64,000 bases of DNA, from NCBI GenBank assembly GCA_027922465.2, contig BQMF02000262.1, positions 1 to 64,000 of the forward strand, written 5' to 3'. How positions within the stretch are numbered: position 1 is the first letter of the stretch; each line of letters begins with the position of its first letter. This stretch comes from Turritopsis dohrnii. Its lineage: Eukaryota; Cnidaria; Hydrozoa; Anthoathecata; Oceaniidae. The notes beneath the pieces were generated by a model, which had not been told where the DNA came from, did no database searches, and saw only the letters and a list, made by a program, of their open reading frames with translations. Position numbers and translations under genes: made by a program. Positions 1 to 10,910 of the stretch are shown in pieces.

Positions 1-200
1 TTGGGATTTTATATCCTCTAGATTAGCTAAAACTGCATTTCCGAAAGTCAATTTTAAACAATAGGATATCCAAAATGACATGAAATTCTAGTATATTTTC
101 AAGTTTCTAAGACTATCTTTGTTATAAACTCTGCATATATCCCATTACATTTTTGATAAGTACTACGATGGATATTGAAACGAAAATAGTAGCAAATGCT

Positions 201-826
201 TTATAGCGCGAAGTGTCCAAAGATGTTTTTTCTTGTGTCGTATTTGTCGATGAACTCATTCGCAACAGCTTTTAAGTCCAGTTTATCAACAGCATCTTTG
301 TGGATGTGAAGAACGAGTAAGTTATTGAGGCGGGAGTCTGTGGTGGTTGACCGGAGATAGGTTTTCACTCGTTTTAATGCAAAAAATGATCGTTCACTAA
401 TGGCGTTGGTAGCAGGCATTACAAGGATGAGCTTAGCAATTTTGACGACTTGGTTCAGTAATGCTTTTTGAGAGTGATCCAAGCGCTTGAAAAAAGAAAT
501 GAGGTCTTCAATAGTGAACCTTTGAGTATCGTATCCAAGGGATGTGTTCGTGCTAAAGATTGGTCGATATCTCCAGCGTGAAAGCTGCAAATCGCTTTGA
601 GGTGGTCTTCCCATGGCTCTCCTTTGATCGATTTAAGAAGTACTTCCTGGAGGTCGATGTAAATTTTGTAGTCAGGTTGGTCAAACCTTTGCTCGATACA
701 GTTGGCTTCAAAATAGATTTGGTGGTATCGATCTTTCGGTGTGTCATTGAAATGATAGGTATCTTGTGGGTTGGACGTATTTTGGAAATAATCAGGCATT
801 TTTACCTTTCCGTTCTTGTTAACCAA
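201..826 (-). pseudogene. hAT transposase C-terminal part, frameshifted
   Basis: The reverse strand reads as the C-terminal half of a hAT-superfamily cut-and-paste transposase. From 826 down to about 575 one frame gives the central block (YHQIYFEA, RFDQPDYKIY, LLKSIKGEP). From about 600 down to 201 a second frame gives the hAT dimerisation domain (PATNAISERSF, LKRVKTYLRST, LNNLLVLHIHKD). The change of frame near 575 shows the gene is broken, and part of the block between YFEA and RFDQP also looks missing. No N-terminal zinc finger or DDE core is visible upstream, so this is a truncated relic. Terminal inverted repeats were not found. A second relic of the same family lies at 11348-11725; both share an LLKSIKGEP/LLIKAIKSEP-like stretch. 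Family call is firm from the ERSF..RLN signature; the exact limits are not. Confidence 0.8.
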
Positions 827-1219
827 TTTGTTATAAAACTGTTTTCCTTTGACATCTTTTCACATCAAAAAACTTCGCTTACTTTATTTTTGCACATAGA
901 CACTGCACACAGACACGTATCAAAAAATAATTTTGATTTTTCTTTTCGAAAGTTTTCTGCAATATCGCGACTTCTTTTTCTCTTTTGTTGACAGAAAGTT
1001 TCTTTCCTCTTTAATGTTGTTATCATTCCTTTGACTCACCATAATGCAACACTTGCTGCATTGTTTTATCCTGTTATTTCGAAGAGATTCCTTTTTTAAC
1101 TCGATTTTTGAAAACTTTGATGTTCAAAGACAGAACAGATAGCTAACAAACGTAGAAAGTAACAAGAACTTATGTAGCCAGGAGACCCAGCTACATTCTC
1201 TCAAACAACATACATCAAA

Positions 1220-1560
1220 TTTCAAGTATCAAAGTATTTTCAGTTAGCATAAGTAACTATAAGTCTCATTTTTATGTAGACCTATTTGATTAATATTCAT
1301 TCCTCCATGAGTTGAGTTAGAAAATATCATAGAAAATGTATTTTTAAGTGTTTGATATGCGAAACATTAAAAAATTCGCAGACTGCGTTCCTTCGCTAGA
1401 ATTTATATGGCGGTTTAAGTAGAGTCTCGCAGACTCTAAATCGTAGACTAATTGCCATTTCGGCCGGAGGAGGAGTAGTAGTAGTAGTCCAAGGGTGTTT
1501 TAATACGGTATTCGCTTTCGCTGCTACCGTAATAAAATAAAAGTCAAAATTAATAACTCG
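1220..1560 (+). repeat. Dispersed repeat, copy 1 (second copy at 61280-61620)
   Basis: This segment matches the reverse complement of 61280-61620. Shared blocks include TTTTATGTAGACCTATTTGA, ATCAAAGTATTTTCA, GGCCGGAG followed by AGGAGTA, and GGTATTCGCTTT. It includes a short AGT-repeat (about 1470-1487). No coding potential is seen. It is probably an old non-autonomous transposon, but neither copy has recognisable ends. Confidence 0.55.
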
Positions 1561-2846
1561 AAGTGATATCGAAAATTAAAACTTTCAAGTTAATAACTCG
1601 AATTAAGACGTCATAATCCATAACTCGACTTTGTAACTCAATTTTGTAACTCGGGCTTTCCAGGTCTCATCTTTTCTTAGTGTAGAGGACTGACTTGCAG
1701 TGAAGTAACTTTGTATTTGTATATACAGTGTGAGTGATTTTCACTATCCAAGTGAAACTATTCATAATGCACCAGTTGAATCCAAGATTATAGCTGCACT
1801 AGATAATATGTAGTCTCTGTGGAAAGCCGATCAACAATCAAAATCTCAATTAAAGGTAATAGTAAACCTAACAGGTGCAAATTTTTCAAATGAAATTAGC
1901 CTCAATTTGTTGCCTCCCAGGTCGTATCAGTATACTGTTTTTTATCCAACCATAGAAAATCTGCTTCATGGTAATATAGATGTGACATTTGGTGAATATC
2001 GATGCATTAGATAATACCCACTTCATACAACTTCAAACAAAATTATAAAATTACAGATTACAGTTGTAACTCAACCACTATCATTCCATCATTAGAAATC
2101 TGTTTGACCATATATATATAAAACTATCTTTTTTGTATGATACAAAATATTGATGTAATTATGACAGATATTTTCTTTACTGATCATGATGCTATCCAAT
2201 TAAATATTTACCTTAAATTTCATCAAGGTAATTTTGCATACAGTTTTATGTGTATATATAATGTATTATTATAGATGAGTTAATTATTTTTTTACTGAAT
2301 TATTTCAGGCATACTAATGAAGCAATAAATGGTGAATAAAATTATCAATATGAATGATCCAGAAACTTCTCAGTCAGAATAGGATATGATAAATATAATG
2401 TTGCTGGAGGTAGGTTTGAAAATTGCATGTGAGAGAAATATGCAGTGAGCTTTAACCAATATAAGTATTCGAATGTTCCTTACAGCTTGTAAATGTGCTG
2501 ATGATGAAGATAACGCTTTAATGGTGATATATTATGGCATATGGATGGCATTAAAAAAAATAAAGCTGTACGTTTGTTCTCAGACACGCCTAAGCCTTAC
2601 CTAAAATAAGAAATTTCAATCCAATCCAATTAGATCCAATTACAACAGTACAAGAATCACGATATATTTAAAAATAAATTTACATAGTTTTTTCAGTATC
2701 TCCAAACGGGAGGGCCTAAAGTTATCCTTAAATTTGATAAAAAAGACCAAGCTAAAACCACATAAGAAAGCAAATTTGTGAAAAGTGTCATATATTTCAC
2801 TAGTCGAGCATTGTGTTTTTGGAACACTTTAAAATACAAAATGTGA
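1561..2846. other. Non-genic stretch; repeated TAACTCGA motifs and possible decayed coding block
   Basis: At 1550-1650 the motif TAACTCGA(A) recurs several times; a similar motif with its inverse appears at 15995-16040, so it may be an old palindromic MITE. At about 1845-2010 the plus strand reads open and protein-like (VNLTGANFSNEISLNLLPP..), bounded by stops. I could not match it to a family. The rest is AT-rich without structure I can name. It forms the 3' side of the Mab-21-like gene. Confidence 0.35.
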
Positions 2847-4325
2847 TCACAATGTTTCAGGTAAAATATCGTTGAGTCCAACACAAATGATACGAGGGAT
2901 TAGAAATATTGGAGCAAACACAAAGGGATTATTTCTCATTTCATTGAGAATGTCAGCGCCACGTAGCAAATCACTTGGATCTTCGAAAACAAGTAAATTA
3001 TTTTCTGGAATAAAGTAATGGAGAAGTTCACCCTTCCTGAGGCAGTCTTCTAATTTTTGCATAAGGTACAATAAACAATTTGCGATGTTATCTTTCTGCC
3101 AAAAATCCGATGGCTTCTCTTCACATGTCCAGAAAAATAGATTTTTTAAATAATAGCTTTTTACTTGTAGCTGTTTTGTCAACTCATTTTTGATCAGGTA
3201 TTTAAACATGCTGTACGCTGAGATCATACTTTCCTCTAAACTATGCGCTAGTTCAATTTCTGCTTGACTAAATGATAATCTCCATTCTGGTCCTCTGCCT
3301 TTCTTAGTTGGAATTCCAATAGGAACAATGTGGCATCCTTTCGAGGTAACTCTGTTAACAATTGATGCTGTTGGCCAATCATAGGTTCTCTCTCTGAATT
3401 TCCATCCATTGGCAATGCTTGGCCAACTTGGGACATGAAGGCAAAATACAAGATCACGAAATACTCTACCTTTCTGTCTCATATCATTTTCGTCAGATAC
3501 AAGAAGAGCCGGGCCATGAACATCACCACCATATAACGAGTTAACGACGAGATTTGAATCAAGGAAACACTCAGAAGAAGACATTCTGAGCAATTCAAAT
3601 ATTTCCGACAACCAACCAGTTGGTGTATTATCATGTATTCTACTGTTAAGATAATCACTTCTTATCTCTATCGTTACATAGCCTGTCTTGCGGTTCGAAT
3701 ATTTCATTTGGAAGAAATGATTGTGTGTTTCTTCAATCTTGTCCGTACCGGTAAAGTATTCTGGAAAAATCATGTAGTCACAGTCACTTCCATAGACAAA
3801 ACCCAAATCACGAAACTCATAAGGTGAAGAGAAACCCTCAAAAAAGCTTCCTGTTGGCAGAACAATGTTTCCTGTTCCTCCTTTCTCTCCTTCAGCCTCA
3901 CCATCTTCTGAGGTTTCTTCTGCATCTGAATCATCTTTATCTACGTCTTTCCTTTCAATGCGAGTCTCAGTATACTTAGCCTCGAGTGATTTCTGGTCGT
4001 GGTCATGTTTTACAAACAGGCAAAATTGCCTGAAAATTGCTTTATAACCAAGATTTTGATGCATCTGTAAACCATCATTAGGTGCTCTGGAACTAATAAC
4101 TTCCAAGTACTTATAAATATTTTCTGTTACAAAATCATCGACCTCATTGTTACGTAGATTAACGGGTCCCTTAAAAGAAATTGCCGCTCTCGGTGCAATA
4201 ATTAACTCATCAGTAATTTTATTTAGATAGTGTGACCACTGACTTGCTGAGCAGTTGAAAAAAGAATCATATAACTCCGAAAGAACATTATCATCTGAGC
4301 AATTATTAGGAAACAAACTCGACAT
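2847..4325 (-). CDS. Mab-21/cGAS-like nucleotidyltransferase (candidate cGLR)
   Basis: Complete 492-codon single exon with ATG at 4323-4325 and TGA at 2847-2849. Residues ~155-440 are a Mab-21/cGAS fold. The nucleotidyltransferase motif is G158-S160 (TGSFFEG) followed by S-D-C-D at 180-183, giving metal ligands D181 and D183. A third acid is D291 in FRDLVFCL. The Mab-21 C-terminal signature follows: PSWPSIANGW, GCHIVPIG, EWRLSFSQAE, YYLKNLFFWT, LLHYFIPENNLL. cGAS-like receptors use this fold to make cyclic dinucleotides after sensing nucleic acid and so activate STING; Mab-21L proteins keep the fold without proven catalysis. All three acids being present favours an active enzyme (inference). 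Residues 131-150 are a very acidic insert just before the catalytic motif. No zinc-thumb H..CC..C, TIR, death or dsRNA-binding domain is visible. Upstream non-coding exons cannot be excluded. Ligand and product are unknown. Confidence 0.88.
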   Translation of the reverse strand: MSSLFPNNCSDDNVLSELYDSFFNCSASQWSHYLNKITDELIIAPRAAISFKGPVNLRNNEVDDFVTENIYKYLEVISSRAPNDGLQMHQNLGYKAIFRQFCLFVKHDHDQKSLEAKYTETRIERKDVDKDDSDAEETSEDGEAEGEKGGTGNIVLPTGSFFEGFSSPYEFRDLGFVYGSDCDYMIFPEYFTGTDKIEETHNHFFQMKYSNRKTGYVTIEIRSDYLNSRIHDNTPTGWLSEIFELLRMSSSECFLDSNLVVNSLYGGDVHGPALLVSDENDMRQKGRVFRDLVFCLHVPSWPSIANGWKFRERTYDWPTASIVNRVTSKGCHIVPIGIPTKKGRGPEWRLSFSQAEIELAHSLEESMISAYSMFKYLIKNELTKQLQVKSYYLKNLFFWTCEEKPSDFWQKDNIANCLLYLMQKLEDCLRKGELLHYFIPENNLLVFEDPSDLLRGADILNEMRNNPFVFAPIFLIPRIICVGLNDILPETL

Positions 4326-4790
4326 AACAAATTGCAGTGCAACGTTTGTTTGATAGACTCTCTTCTTTGATAGACGTTTTTAATGCCTTAAACTAACGTT
4401 AAAGTTGATATTGAAGTATTATTTTTTAAATGACTGATCTGGTTTCCATAAGAACGGCTGCTATACTAATTGCCTTCTATTATTCAACATTAAAATCTTT
4501 TATGCACTAAAGTAAATAAATAAGCAGTGAGTCAAGTCTCAAATTGCCATATTTGTTGTTAATTCAATTTGGCGGGGTTGGAATCTTTTTAAATTTGGAA
4601 AAATTCAATTCTCATAAAGGCAAGCATCACCTAGCCAACAACAGACTTTTCTCGAGCGAAACATTTGCTGACATGACTTTCCGCACACGACTCATTTGAA
4701 GCTTGTAAACTAAGGTACTCAATACACCGCTGTATATCTACCCGTCAATCTGCCCACATTCAGTACTTAATTTGGGCACGTCTGAGCATT

Positions 4791-5260
4791 GCAACATTTC
4801 CTATTGGCCGTTACGACATTTACTGTTGACAATTGCGACATTTGTTTTTGAGTAATGCGATAGCTGTTGTAACGATTAGCGGCAGTTATCGTTGGTAAGT
4901 GGATGTGGTAAAGTGATTTCCATCTTTTCGACATTTGCAGTTGGTCATCGATTTTGATACGACTTTTGATGTTTCCACATTTACTGGCGACGCTGTGACA
5001 TTTACTGGTGTAACAAGCTCAACCAGCTTTAGTTTGAGTTACTTCATTCTCAGTCTTAATTCTGCCCATATTCAGTATTCAATGTTTAACTGAGGCTGAG
5101 TTTAAAATGGACCCACGCATGCTAGACACACTTTTCAATCCTCTGTTTTTGAGCGTTGCAACATTTGCTGTTGACAATTACGACATTTACTGTCGACAGT
5201 TACGACATTTACTGTCGACAGTTACGACATTTGCTTTTGAGCATTGCGACAGTGCAAACG
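4791..5260. repeat. Minisatellite with GACATTTACTGT core
   Basis: A degenerate tandem repeat of about 21-22 bp, best seen at 5155-5245, where GTTACGACATTTACTGTCGA recurs. Earlier diverged units lie at 4791-4870 and 4925-5015. Units alternate GTCGACA with GTTGACA. A 66-codon reading frame over it is only the repeat being translated. The flanks (4326-4790, upstream of the Mab-21-like gene, and 5261-5337) show no gene. Confidence 0.7.
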
Positions 5261-5877
5261 TGAAAACAAAATTGGTACTAAAACAAAAAATCTATGTCTT
5301 TTGTTAAACTTATGTAACAAAACAGTACATTTTACTTTCAATGGACGACCCATATTCAAACGGATGGCGTTGCTATGGGTTCACTATTAGGAGCAGTCCT
5401 GGCAAATATATATATGGTTGCGCTAAAGGAAGAAATGGTACCCAAGTTGCCAGAAAAATTGGCCTTTGGAAAAGGTACGTGGATGACACATCCACATTTG
5501 TCAAACGTAACCATTGAATAGTCTCATAGAAACATTAAATTCACGTATGAAGTTGAAGCAAACGGTATCCTACCCTTTCTTAACGTACAAATCCAAAGAA
5601 AGACTGATGGCAAGTCCCAAACAATCGTAAACCAACTTACACGGACCTGTACATGCATTGGGAGTCTTTCGCAGCAAATACTTGAAAAATTGGAACTTTG
5701 AAAACATTGATTAAACATGGCTATACCATCTGCTCCGATAAAATCTCGTTAAACAAGGAATTGAATCATATATCGAATGTTTTTACAGCGGTCAACGGTT
5801 GTCATAGTAACATCGTCAATCGGACGATTACTACTGAACCTAATAACTATAAAAATGACACATTGGTTGTTACAGAG

Positions 5878-6695
5878 CCCAGTAAACCCAAAAACGTCTA
5901 TTTGAATGAAATCTGCAACGCTTTGAGACGAGTTTGTTTCAAAGACGTCTTGAAGCTGTATTAAAGACGTCTTAAAGACGACTTACAGGCGTTTTAAAGA
6001 CGGCTTTTGCACTCGCCTTGAAGACATCTCAATGATTTCTTTGAGATTCGTTTAAAAGCTTTACAGATTTTAACCAAATGGAGATGTATTAAAGACGTCC
6101 TTTTTTAGTATGTTGAAAGAGGTCTTAAAGACGACTTAGAAGGGAGCTAGAGCAACTACAACGGCAACGTGGATGACGACGTGAGCAAAAACACAAACAA
6201 AATAATTCGATTACAAGCGAATATACGTATAAAGAACTTATTTTTGGAAGAGACACTATTCAATTGATAAGTATATAGCAACCAGGAAGTTATCAATTTA
6301 CTATAAAATCTACATGAGAGAAAAAGACTCTAGAATCTCATCTTCGTTGCCAGCACGACTTCAAAACATGACTTTTCACGTTGAGCATAAAACGTGAAAA
6401 TATGTTAATGATGTAATTATCTTACACAATTTTCCCAATGGTGTTGTAAGTGTCATTCTAAACAAATTCTACATCGAAAACGAAGCTTTCGTTAAAATCA
6501 CGTCGGCGTCTTCGTTGCCGTCGAAGATGCTTAAGCTCCCTAGAGACGTTTTAAAGACGGCTTTTGCGCTCGTCTAGACGACGTCTTTAAAACACGTCTC
6601 AAAGCGTTGCAGATTTCATTCAAATAGAGACGTATTAAAGACGTGCTTTTGGTATCTTGAAAGACGTCTTGAAGACGTTTTTATGTTTACTGGGA
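5878..6695 (+). mobile_element. GACGTC-rich palindromic element (copy 1), inserted in the PLE
   Basis: Ends are inverted: CCCAGTAAACCCAAAAACGT at 5878 and the complement of CCCAGTAAACATAAAAACGT ending at 6695. Arms are packed with AAGACGTC(TT) repeats and share the block CGTTTGC..GATTTCATTCAAATAGA/its inverse near both ends. No coding sequence; a non-autonomous foldback DNA element. It interrupts PLE homology and is itself interrupted at ~6147-6541. Relatives at 20460-20990 and 35476-36241. Confidence 0.75.
6147..6541 (+). mobile_element. GGGAGCT MITE (copy A), nested in the GACGTC element
   Basis: About 395 bp with terminal inverted repeats: GGGAGCTAGAGCAACTACAA at the left and, read inward from the right, GGGAGCTTAAGCATCTTCGA, both continuing into CGGCAACG. 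The interior contains an inverted pair around TTTTCACGTT..AACGTGAAAA. The GACGTC-repeat sequence resumes immediately on both sides. A 3-bp AGA duplication is possible but short. A diverged reverse copy lies at 40125-40463. Confidence 0.75.
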
Positions 6696-7100
6696 AGATG
6701 TAACGGAAGAAGAAGAAGTGGTCAAACGTCCCGCCAGGATTCTTCCCTTTAAGGGAGCAGAAGATAAATTCTTTCAACGTTTACGACTAGAATGAAGCAT
6801 ATTTTACCAACTGATATGAAACCAAGAATTTTGTTTCTACAAAAAAGTAATCGTCACATTTTTCACTCAAATCTAAAACAAAGAACGATCACAAACACCT
6901 AGTTGTCTATAAGTTTCAATGTTCAGTAGAAGGCTGTGTTCAAAATTACGTTGGTGAAACAGGTAGACGTTTGAAAGAACGATTGATCGATTGGACCATC
7001 AAAGAAGGGGGATACAATGTCGTACATTTTACAACATGCTAATATTCCCGGCCACCCAGCTGTGATTTCAAGATATTAAAAGAGTCGTATAAGCTATCTT

Positions 7101-7844
7101 TATTCAACTAGCTGCCTTATAATAACTTGCAAGAGGAGAACACTATATTCTAGCAGCCATCATTTACCTTTATCACAACCATATTGTAGGAGTTGTGGGG
7201 TTTTATGTTGTTTTTTAATGTTTGTTTACTGTCTGTCTGGTTTTTGTATACTCAGTGTCAGTTTCCGGGATCTTTTTGTTTCTTGAGCTTACTTAAGGGG
7301 ACCGTGGGACCGAATTCCCACGTGGGAGTGCTTAGCTACTTTTCTAGGATGTTTTATTTGAGTTCAGTCTATTACTGAGAGAGCCCCTCCTCGACTGGGT
7401 TCCTGTGTGCTGCATCCATCTCCAATCGAAAATAGAGAACAAACTCGCCATCACTTCCACAAATTAAGAAAAATGTTATCATTGTTATTCATTCTAAATC
7501 TCGAGGAGACTCTTAATCCATAAAAATTCTGAAAAGGATAAAAAGAACAGATGCTTCATTTGAATGGAAAAATTCAACCAAGAGTTTAAATGAATTGTTA
7601 TAAATAGAAATGAGGAGTGCAGTATGTTGATGTTTTTGATAGGAATCCTATAATAAGATAATACAGTAAGAATTGGGCCTGGAACAAGTAGTTATTATTG
7701 GGAGTGATTGGTTCACTCGTGAAGATCAGGTCTACATGGGCATACTTTTTATTTCTTAAGATTAGAATATATGCCTTATTTGTTCCCAAAGCATCTTTTA
7801 AACGTTTCTTTGTTTTTACATTTACTCATACTTGTTGTCATTCT
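7101..7844. other. Non-genic stretch upstream of first GPCR
   Basis: PLE 3' remainder may extend into the first part. From about 7400 the sequence is AT-rich with no feature. It ends in a pyrimidine-rich tract and TTCTAG (acceptor AG at 7845-7846), which fits the 3' end of a 5'-UTR intron of the GPCR that follows. No first exon was identified. Confidence 0.4.
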
Positions 7845-7868
7845 AGAGTAAGCAACAGAAAATCAATA

Positions 7869-9096
7869 ATGCATCTATCTGCTAATATCACGTTTGTGTT
7901 GATTATGTTTGTATTGATAGCATCTGCAGATTTTCAGAACGATGGGATTTTTCGTGGCAGACCTAGAGGAACGAGTAGACAAAGTCTGCAAAACATCACT
8001 CCTAATGAACTTCATCAACTAATGTGTCTCTTTCCGGACCAAATTGGAGTCAAAGGGACATCATTTCAGGGAAGTTTAACACTCAAAGACTTGTGCATCA
8101 CGTGTAGCAGATGCTGACTGTAACTGTATCAAACAAAACATATTATGTAACTTTTCGAAAGAGGTTCAAAAGGCTGTACAAAATACTTCGTTTTTACTAG
8201 GTTGTAATGATGGAAAGGCGGTGCGAATAACCAAAGCAACCTTTAACTTGATCAGTGGTCTTGTAGGGGTTTTTGGTAACCTTTTAGTCGTTATAGTGAC
8301 CATTACATACCACGGAAAATGTTCCCGATGCCACTATTTGATTGGTGGTCTAGCCCTTAGTGATTTTATATTCTCTGTTTTCATAATTATCAAAGCCACA
8401 CCCGAGTTGTGGGAATGTGAGTGGGTATACAGCGCTGGATCATGTAAAGGACTTTTCAGTGTTTTGGACTTGAGTCAAACTGTTGGAATAGGCTTCATAT
8501 TTTGCGTAGCCTTAGAAAGATATGTTGGAGTTTTGTATCCTATCAGCAATTGGTTTACAAACCAGGTCCTGTTACTTGTGGTTGCAACAGTTTGTGTGTT
8601 TGGTTTTGCAGCTACTATCCCAACTATTCTGGTAACACAAAGAAAACCATTCGGCTCTGGATACTTGTGCACAGAATACTGGCCTGGAGATACTGAAATG
8701 ATCTACACATGGATATTGTTTTTCCTTTACTTTATTTTTCCAGTTGCGATGGCAGCATACATGTATGCTCGCATTATTTTCTGTTTGCGTACGAAAACAT
8801 TTAATCTAAGGAATTCTATGTCCGAAAAGCAATTGATGAAGCGCATTCAAGATGACAAGCGAGTCATGAAAGTTTTGATGAGCATATTGTTGGCTTTTGT
8901 CGTTCTTGTGCTTCCATTACGCTTAGTGTGGATAATCATCGTTCATATTGGTCGCAATAACATGTCGAGAACGGCACATGATGTCATTACCTTATTGGGA
9001 TTCATACCTTATTCCTTTCATACTGCTATAAATCCGATTATATATTCCGTCATTGATGTAAAGTTTCGAGGTAAAGCCAAGAAATTATTATGCTGA
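7869..9096 (+). CDS. Class A GPCR, Cys-rich ectodomain family, member 1 (one-base frameshift)
   Basis: ATG at 7869 follows a good acceptor at 7845-7846 and opens a signal peptide (MHLSANITFVLIMFVLIASA). The ectodomain has SLTLKDLCITCSRC, then TGA at 8115-8117. The frame one base on continues directly with DCNCIKQNILC and LGCNDGKAV, the counterparts of the ectodomain in the sister receptors, so one extra base near 8115 separates leader from receptor. From 8221 the seven-TM body is uninterrupted: TM1 with GN, TM2 LALSD, TM3 Cys (SCKGLF) and ERYVG, ECL2 Cys in LCTEYWP, TM5 Pro in FIFPV, TM6 LPLRLVW, TM7 NPIIYSVIDVKF. The tail stops seven residues after helix 8, much shorter than its sisters. The C-x-E-x-WP type of ECL2 is common in peptide receptors. 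It is either a recent pseudogene or an assembly indel; ligand unknown. Confidence 0.8.
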
Positions 9097-9201
9097 ATTT
9101 TCTAACAATTTCCATGAAGCCTATGTATGTATCACATTAATCAAATGACGAGTTGACAGGAAATTTATTTGATGTCTGTAAAAAATCCTGTGGATAGAAA
9201 T

Positions 9202-9207
9202 AATAAA
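9202..9207 (+). terminator. Poly(A) signal of GPCR member 1
   Basis: AATAAA about 105 bases past the stop at 9096, in a spacing usual for an animal 3' UTR. Confidence 0.55.
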
Positions 9208-10381
9208 ATGTTGTACAAAATGTGGTTTTCAACGATTTAAAAGTTGCACAGTATTTGGGAAGTCATTTAAAAGTCTCTTAAGAAACCTGTGGGAAAATGT
9301 GGCGAGGGGTGGTGTGGGTTTGGTATCAGGATTTTGGGCTAGGGTTGATTTTAGATTTTTAGATTTTAAGCTGTTTTCAGGGATCCATAATGATGGTCAA
9401 CATATTCAGCAGATGTTTCACAATATGCATTTACCAGTTCTGATATTCACAAATTAACACCGCATAGTTAGGAGGTTTGATATTATTTGGAAATAATAGC
9501 GAAAACTCTTTCTCCGTTCGCTTGATAACGATACGGAAAGGAAGCACCTTATCAAGCAACTTATCATCAACATTAGATGAGGAACAAGAGCGTGAATTGG
9601 ACATTCAGAGTTCTCTGCCTATTTCTATAAAGGAAAGTGACGCAGATATGAAAAGTTTACAGTTAAGCTCAGCTACTAAACGTAAAAATTGAAATACTGA
9701 AGACAATCCAATAAAGTTATTTGCAAGCAACTTGCTGCTGACCTAAGGAAAGATGTCTCAGTAGGAATTACAGCAAACGATCTTTGGATAAAATTTGCAT
9801 TTTTGTAAAAAAGCAAAGTCTAATCAGCAACAAATAGCGGTATATATTAGCGGTTGTATTAGCAGCCCAGAGTTTTACCTTTAATTGAACTGCGGAACTG
9901 CGTTACACCTTAAATATGCAGGTAAATATCGTTCCAGCTGGCTAAGTGAGGCTCCTGGTTAGGTGATAAACGATGAAGACTTAATGATAGAAAATAATTC
10001 ATCATGATGAGATCTCTATATATTTTAAAACATTTTCGACGTAAGACTTTATATGGTTGTTGCGTTACTTGTTCATCATATTATGTTCTTAGTACTTTGT
10101 AGAAGTTTTTCTTACATATATTTCTTACAATAATTAAACTGACATAGCTTTTTACAAGTAAAATCAGCTCCTCTTTATGAAGGGAATCTCGAGATCTCAT
10201 AAAGTTTACTCCCAGCCTTTCTACACATTTTGCGAACATGAAGATTAAGGTTTAAACTTAAGTTAAGTTTAAGTCTACAGCTACACCTAGAATTTTGACC
10301 AGATGACTTAATAGTAATACTACCCACTGTTATAGAAAAACCTTCAAAAAGATCGAAATTTCTGTGATGTATCAATAATAA
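9208..10381. other. Non-genic stretch with one doubtful small ORF
   Basis: Nothing recognisable. A 71-codon plus frame at 9477-9692 is Ser-rich and acidic (LSSNLSSTLDEEQERELD..) and slightly more protein-like than chance, but has no acceptor or homologue I know. It could be a lost exon or the remains of a receptor tail. The rest is AT-rich. Confidence 0.3.
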
Positions 10382-10910
10382 CTAACATTTATCTAAATTT
10401 AGAACAACATAGTTAATTTGGAACCAATCAGAGTTACACTTTATACATTGTAGTTGAGACTTGATTTCATTTGGATCGTGAGAAGCAGCAAAAATTGTGT
10501 TATCATCTGCATTGTTACAAATTTTTGAATCTACAAAATAAAAAAGGTCATTTAGATAGCTGTTACAAAATAAAGGTCCCAAAATTGAGCATTGAGGCAC
10601 CCCAGATTTTAAGTTAAGTGAATCACTAAAAACAGAATTTATCTTGATCCTCTGTTTTCGACTTGACAGATAACTACGAATTAGACAATGAGAGTTTTCC
10701 TTAAGACCATTATGTCAAAAGTTTAGCAATTAAGAAATCATGTGAAACACAGTCAAAAGCTTTGAATAAATCTATGAGAATTGCACCTACAGTCTCTCCT
10801 TTATCTACATGTTTATACCAAACATAGTAAAGCACTTTGAGTATTGTAACCGTTTCTAATACCATAGATGAAATTGGCGAAAAAATATTTTCAAAATATG
10901 CAGGGCCCAC
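10382..10910 (-). pseudogene. Non-LTR retrotransposon RT fragment
   Basis: Reading down from 10910 the reverse strand gives RT palm blocks: GAILIDLFKAFDCVSHDFLI (motif A, with catalytic D in the DLFKAFD block), then after a frame change PQCSILGPLFCNSYLNDLFYF (block B; normally PQGSILGPLLFN), then NNADDNTIFAAS (motif C; normally YADD, here N-A-D-D), and INYVVLNLDKC at the end. No endonuclease or 3' tail is attached. Frameshifts at about 10700 and the altered YADD and PQGS show it is dead. The blocks are typical of CR1/jockey-type animal LINEs. The 437 bp above it (10911-11347) hold nothing else I can name. Confidence 0.8.

Larger units (their letters stand above)
5338..7100 (+). pseudogene. 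Penelope-like retroelement relic (RT plus GIY-YIG), split by an insertion
   Basis: Fragments of a Penelope-like element polyprotein appear in order on the plus strand. At 5354-5440: TDGVAMGSLLGAVLANIYM, the PLE RT block with GS-L-G-x-LAN. At about 5475-5515, in another frame: YVDDTSTFVK, the RT catalytic YVDD. At 5535-5640: IKFTYEVEANGILPFLNVQI. At 5698-5800: TLIKHGYTICSDK..LNKELNHISNVF. After the inserted element at 5878-6695, 6722-6790 gives ARILPFKG.., and 6915-7010 gives CVQNYVGETGRRLKER, the GIY-YIG endonuclease domain with its YVGETGR core. PLEs copy themselves by target-primed reverse transcription using this fusion. Several frame changes and stops make it dead. The 5' part of RT (motifs before B) was not found. 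Confidence 0.85.

Noticed and set aside
9477..9692. Ser-rich 71-codon ORF as a new gene
   Set aside because: No splice, promoter or homology evidence; kept only as a note in the stretch description.
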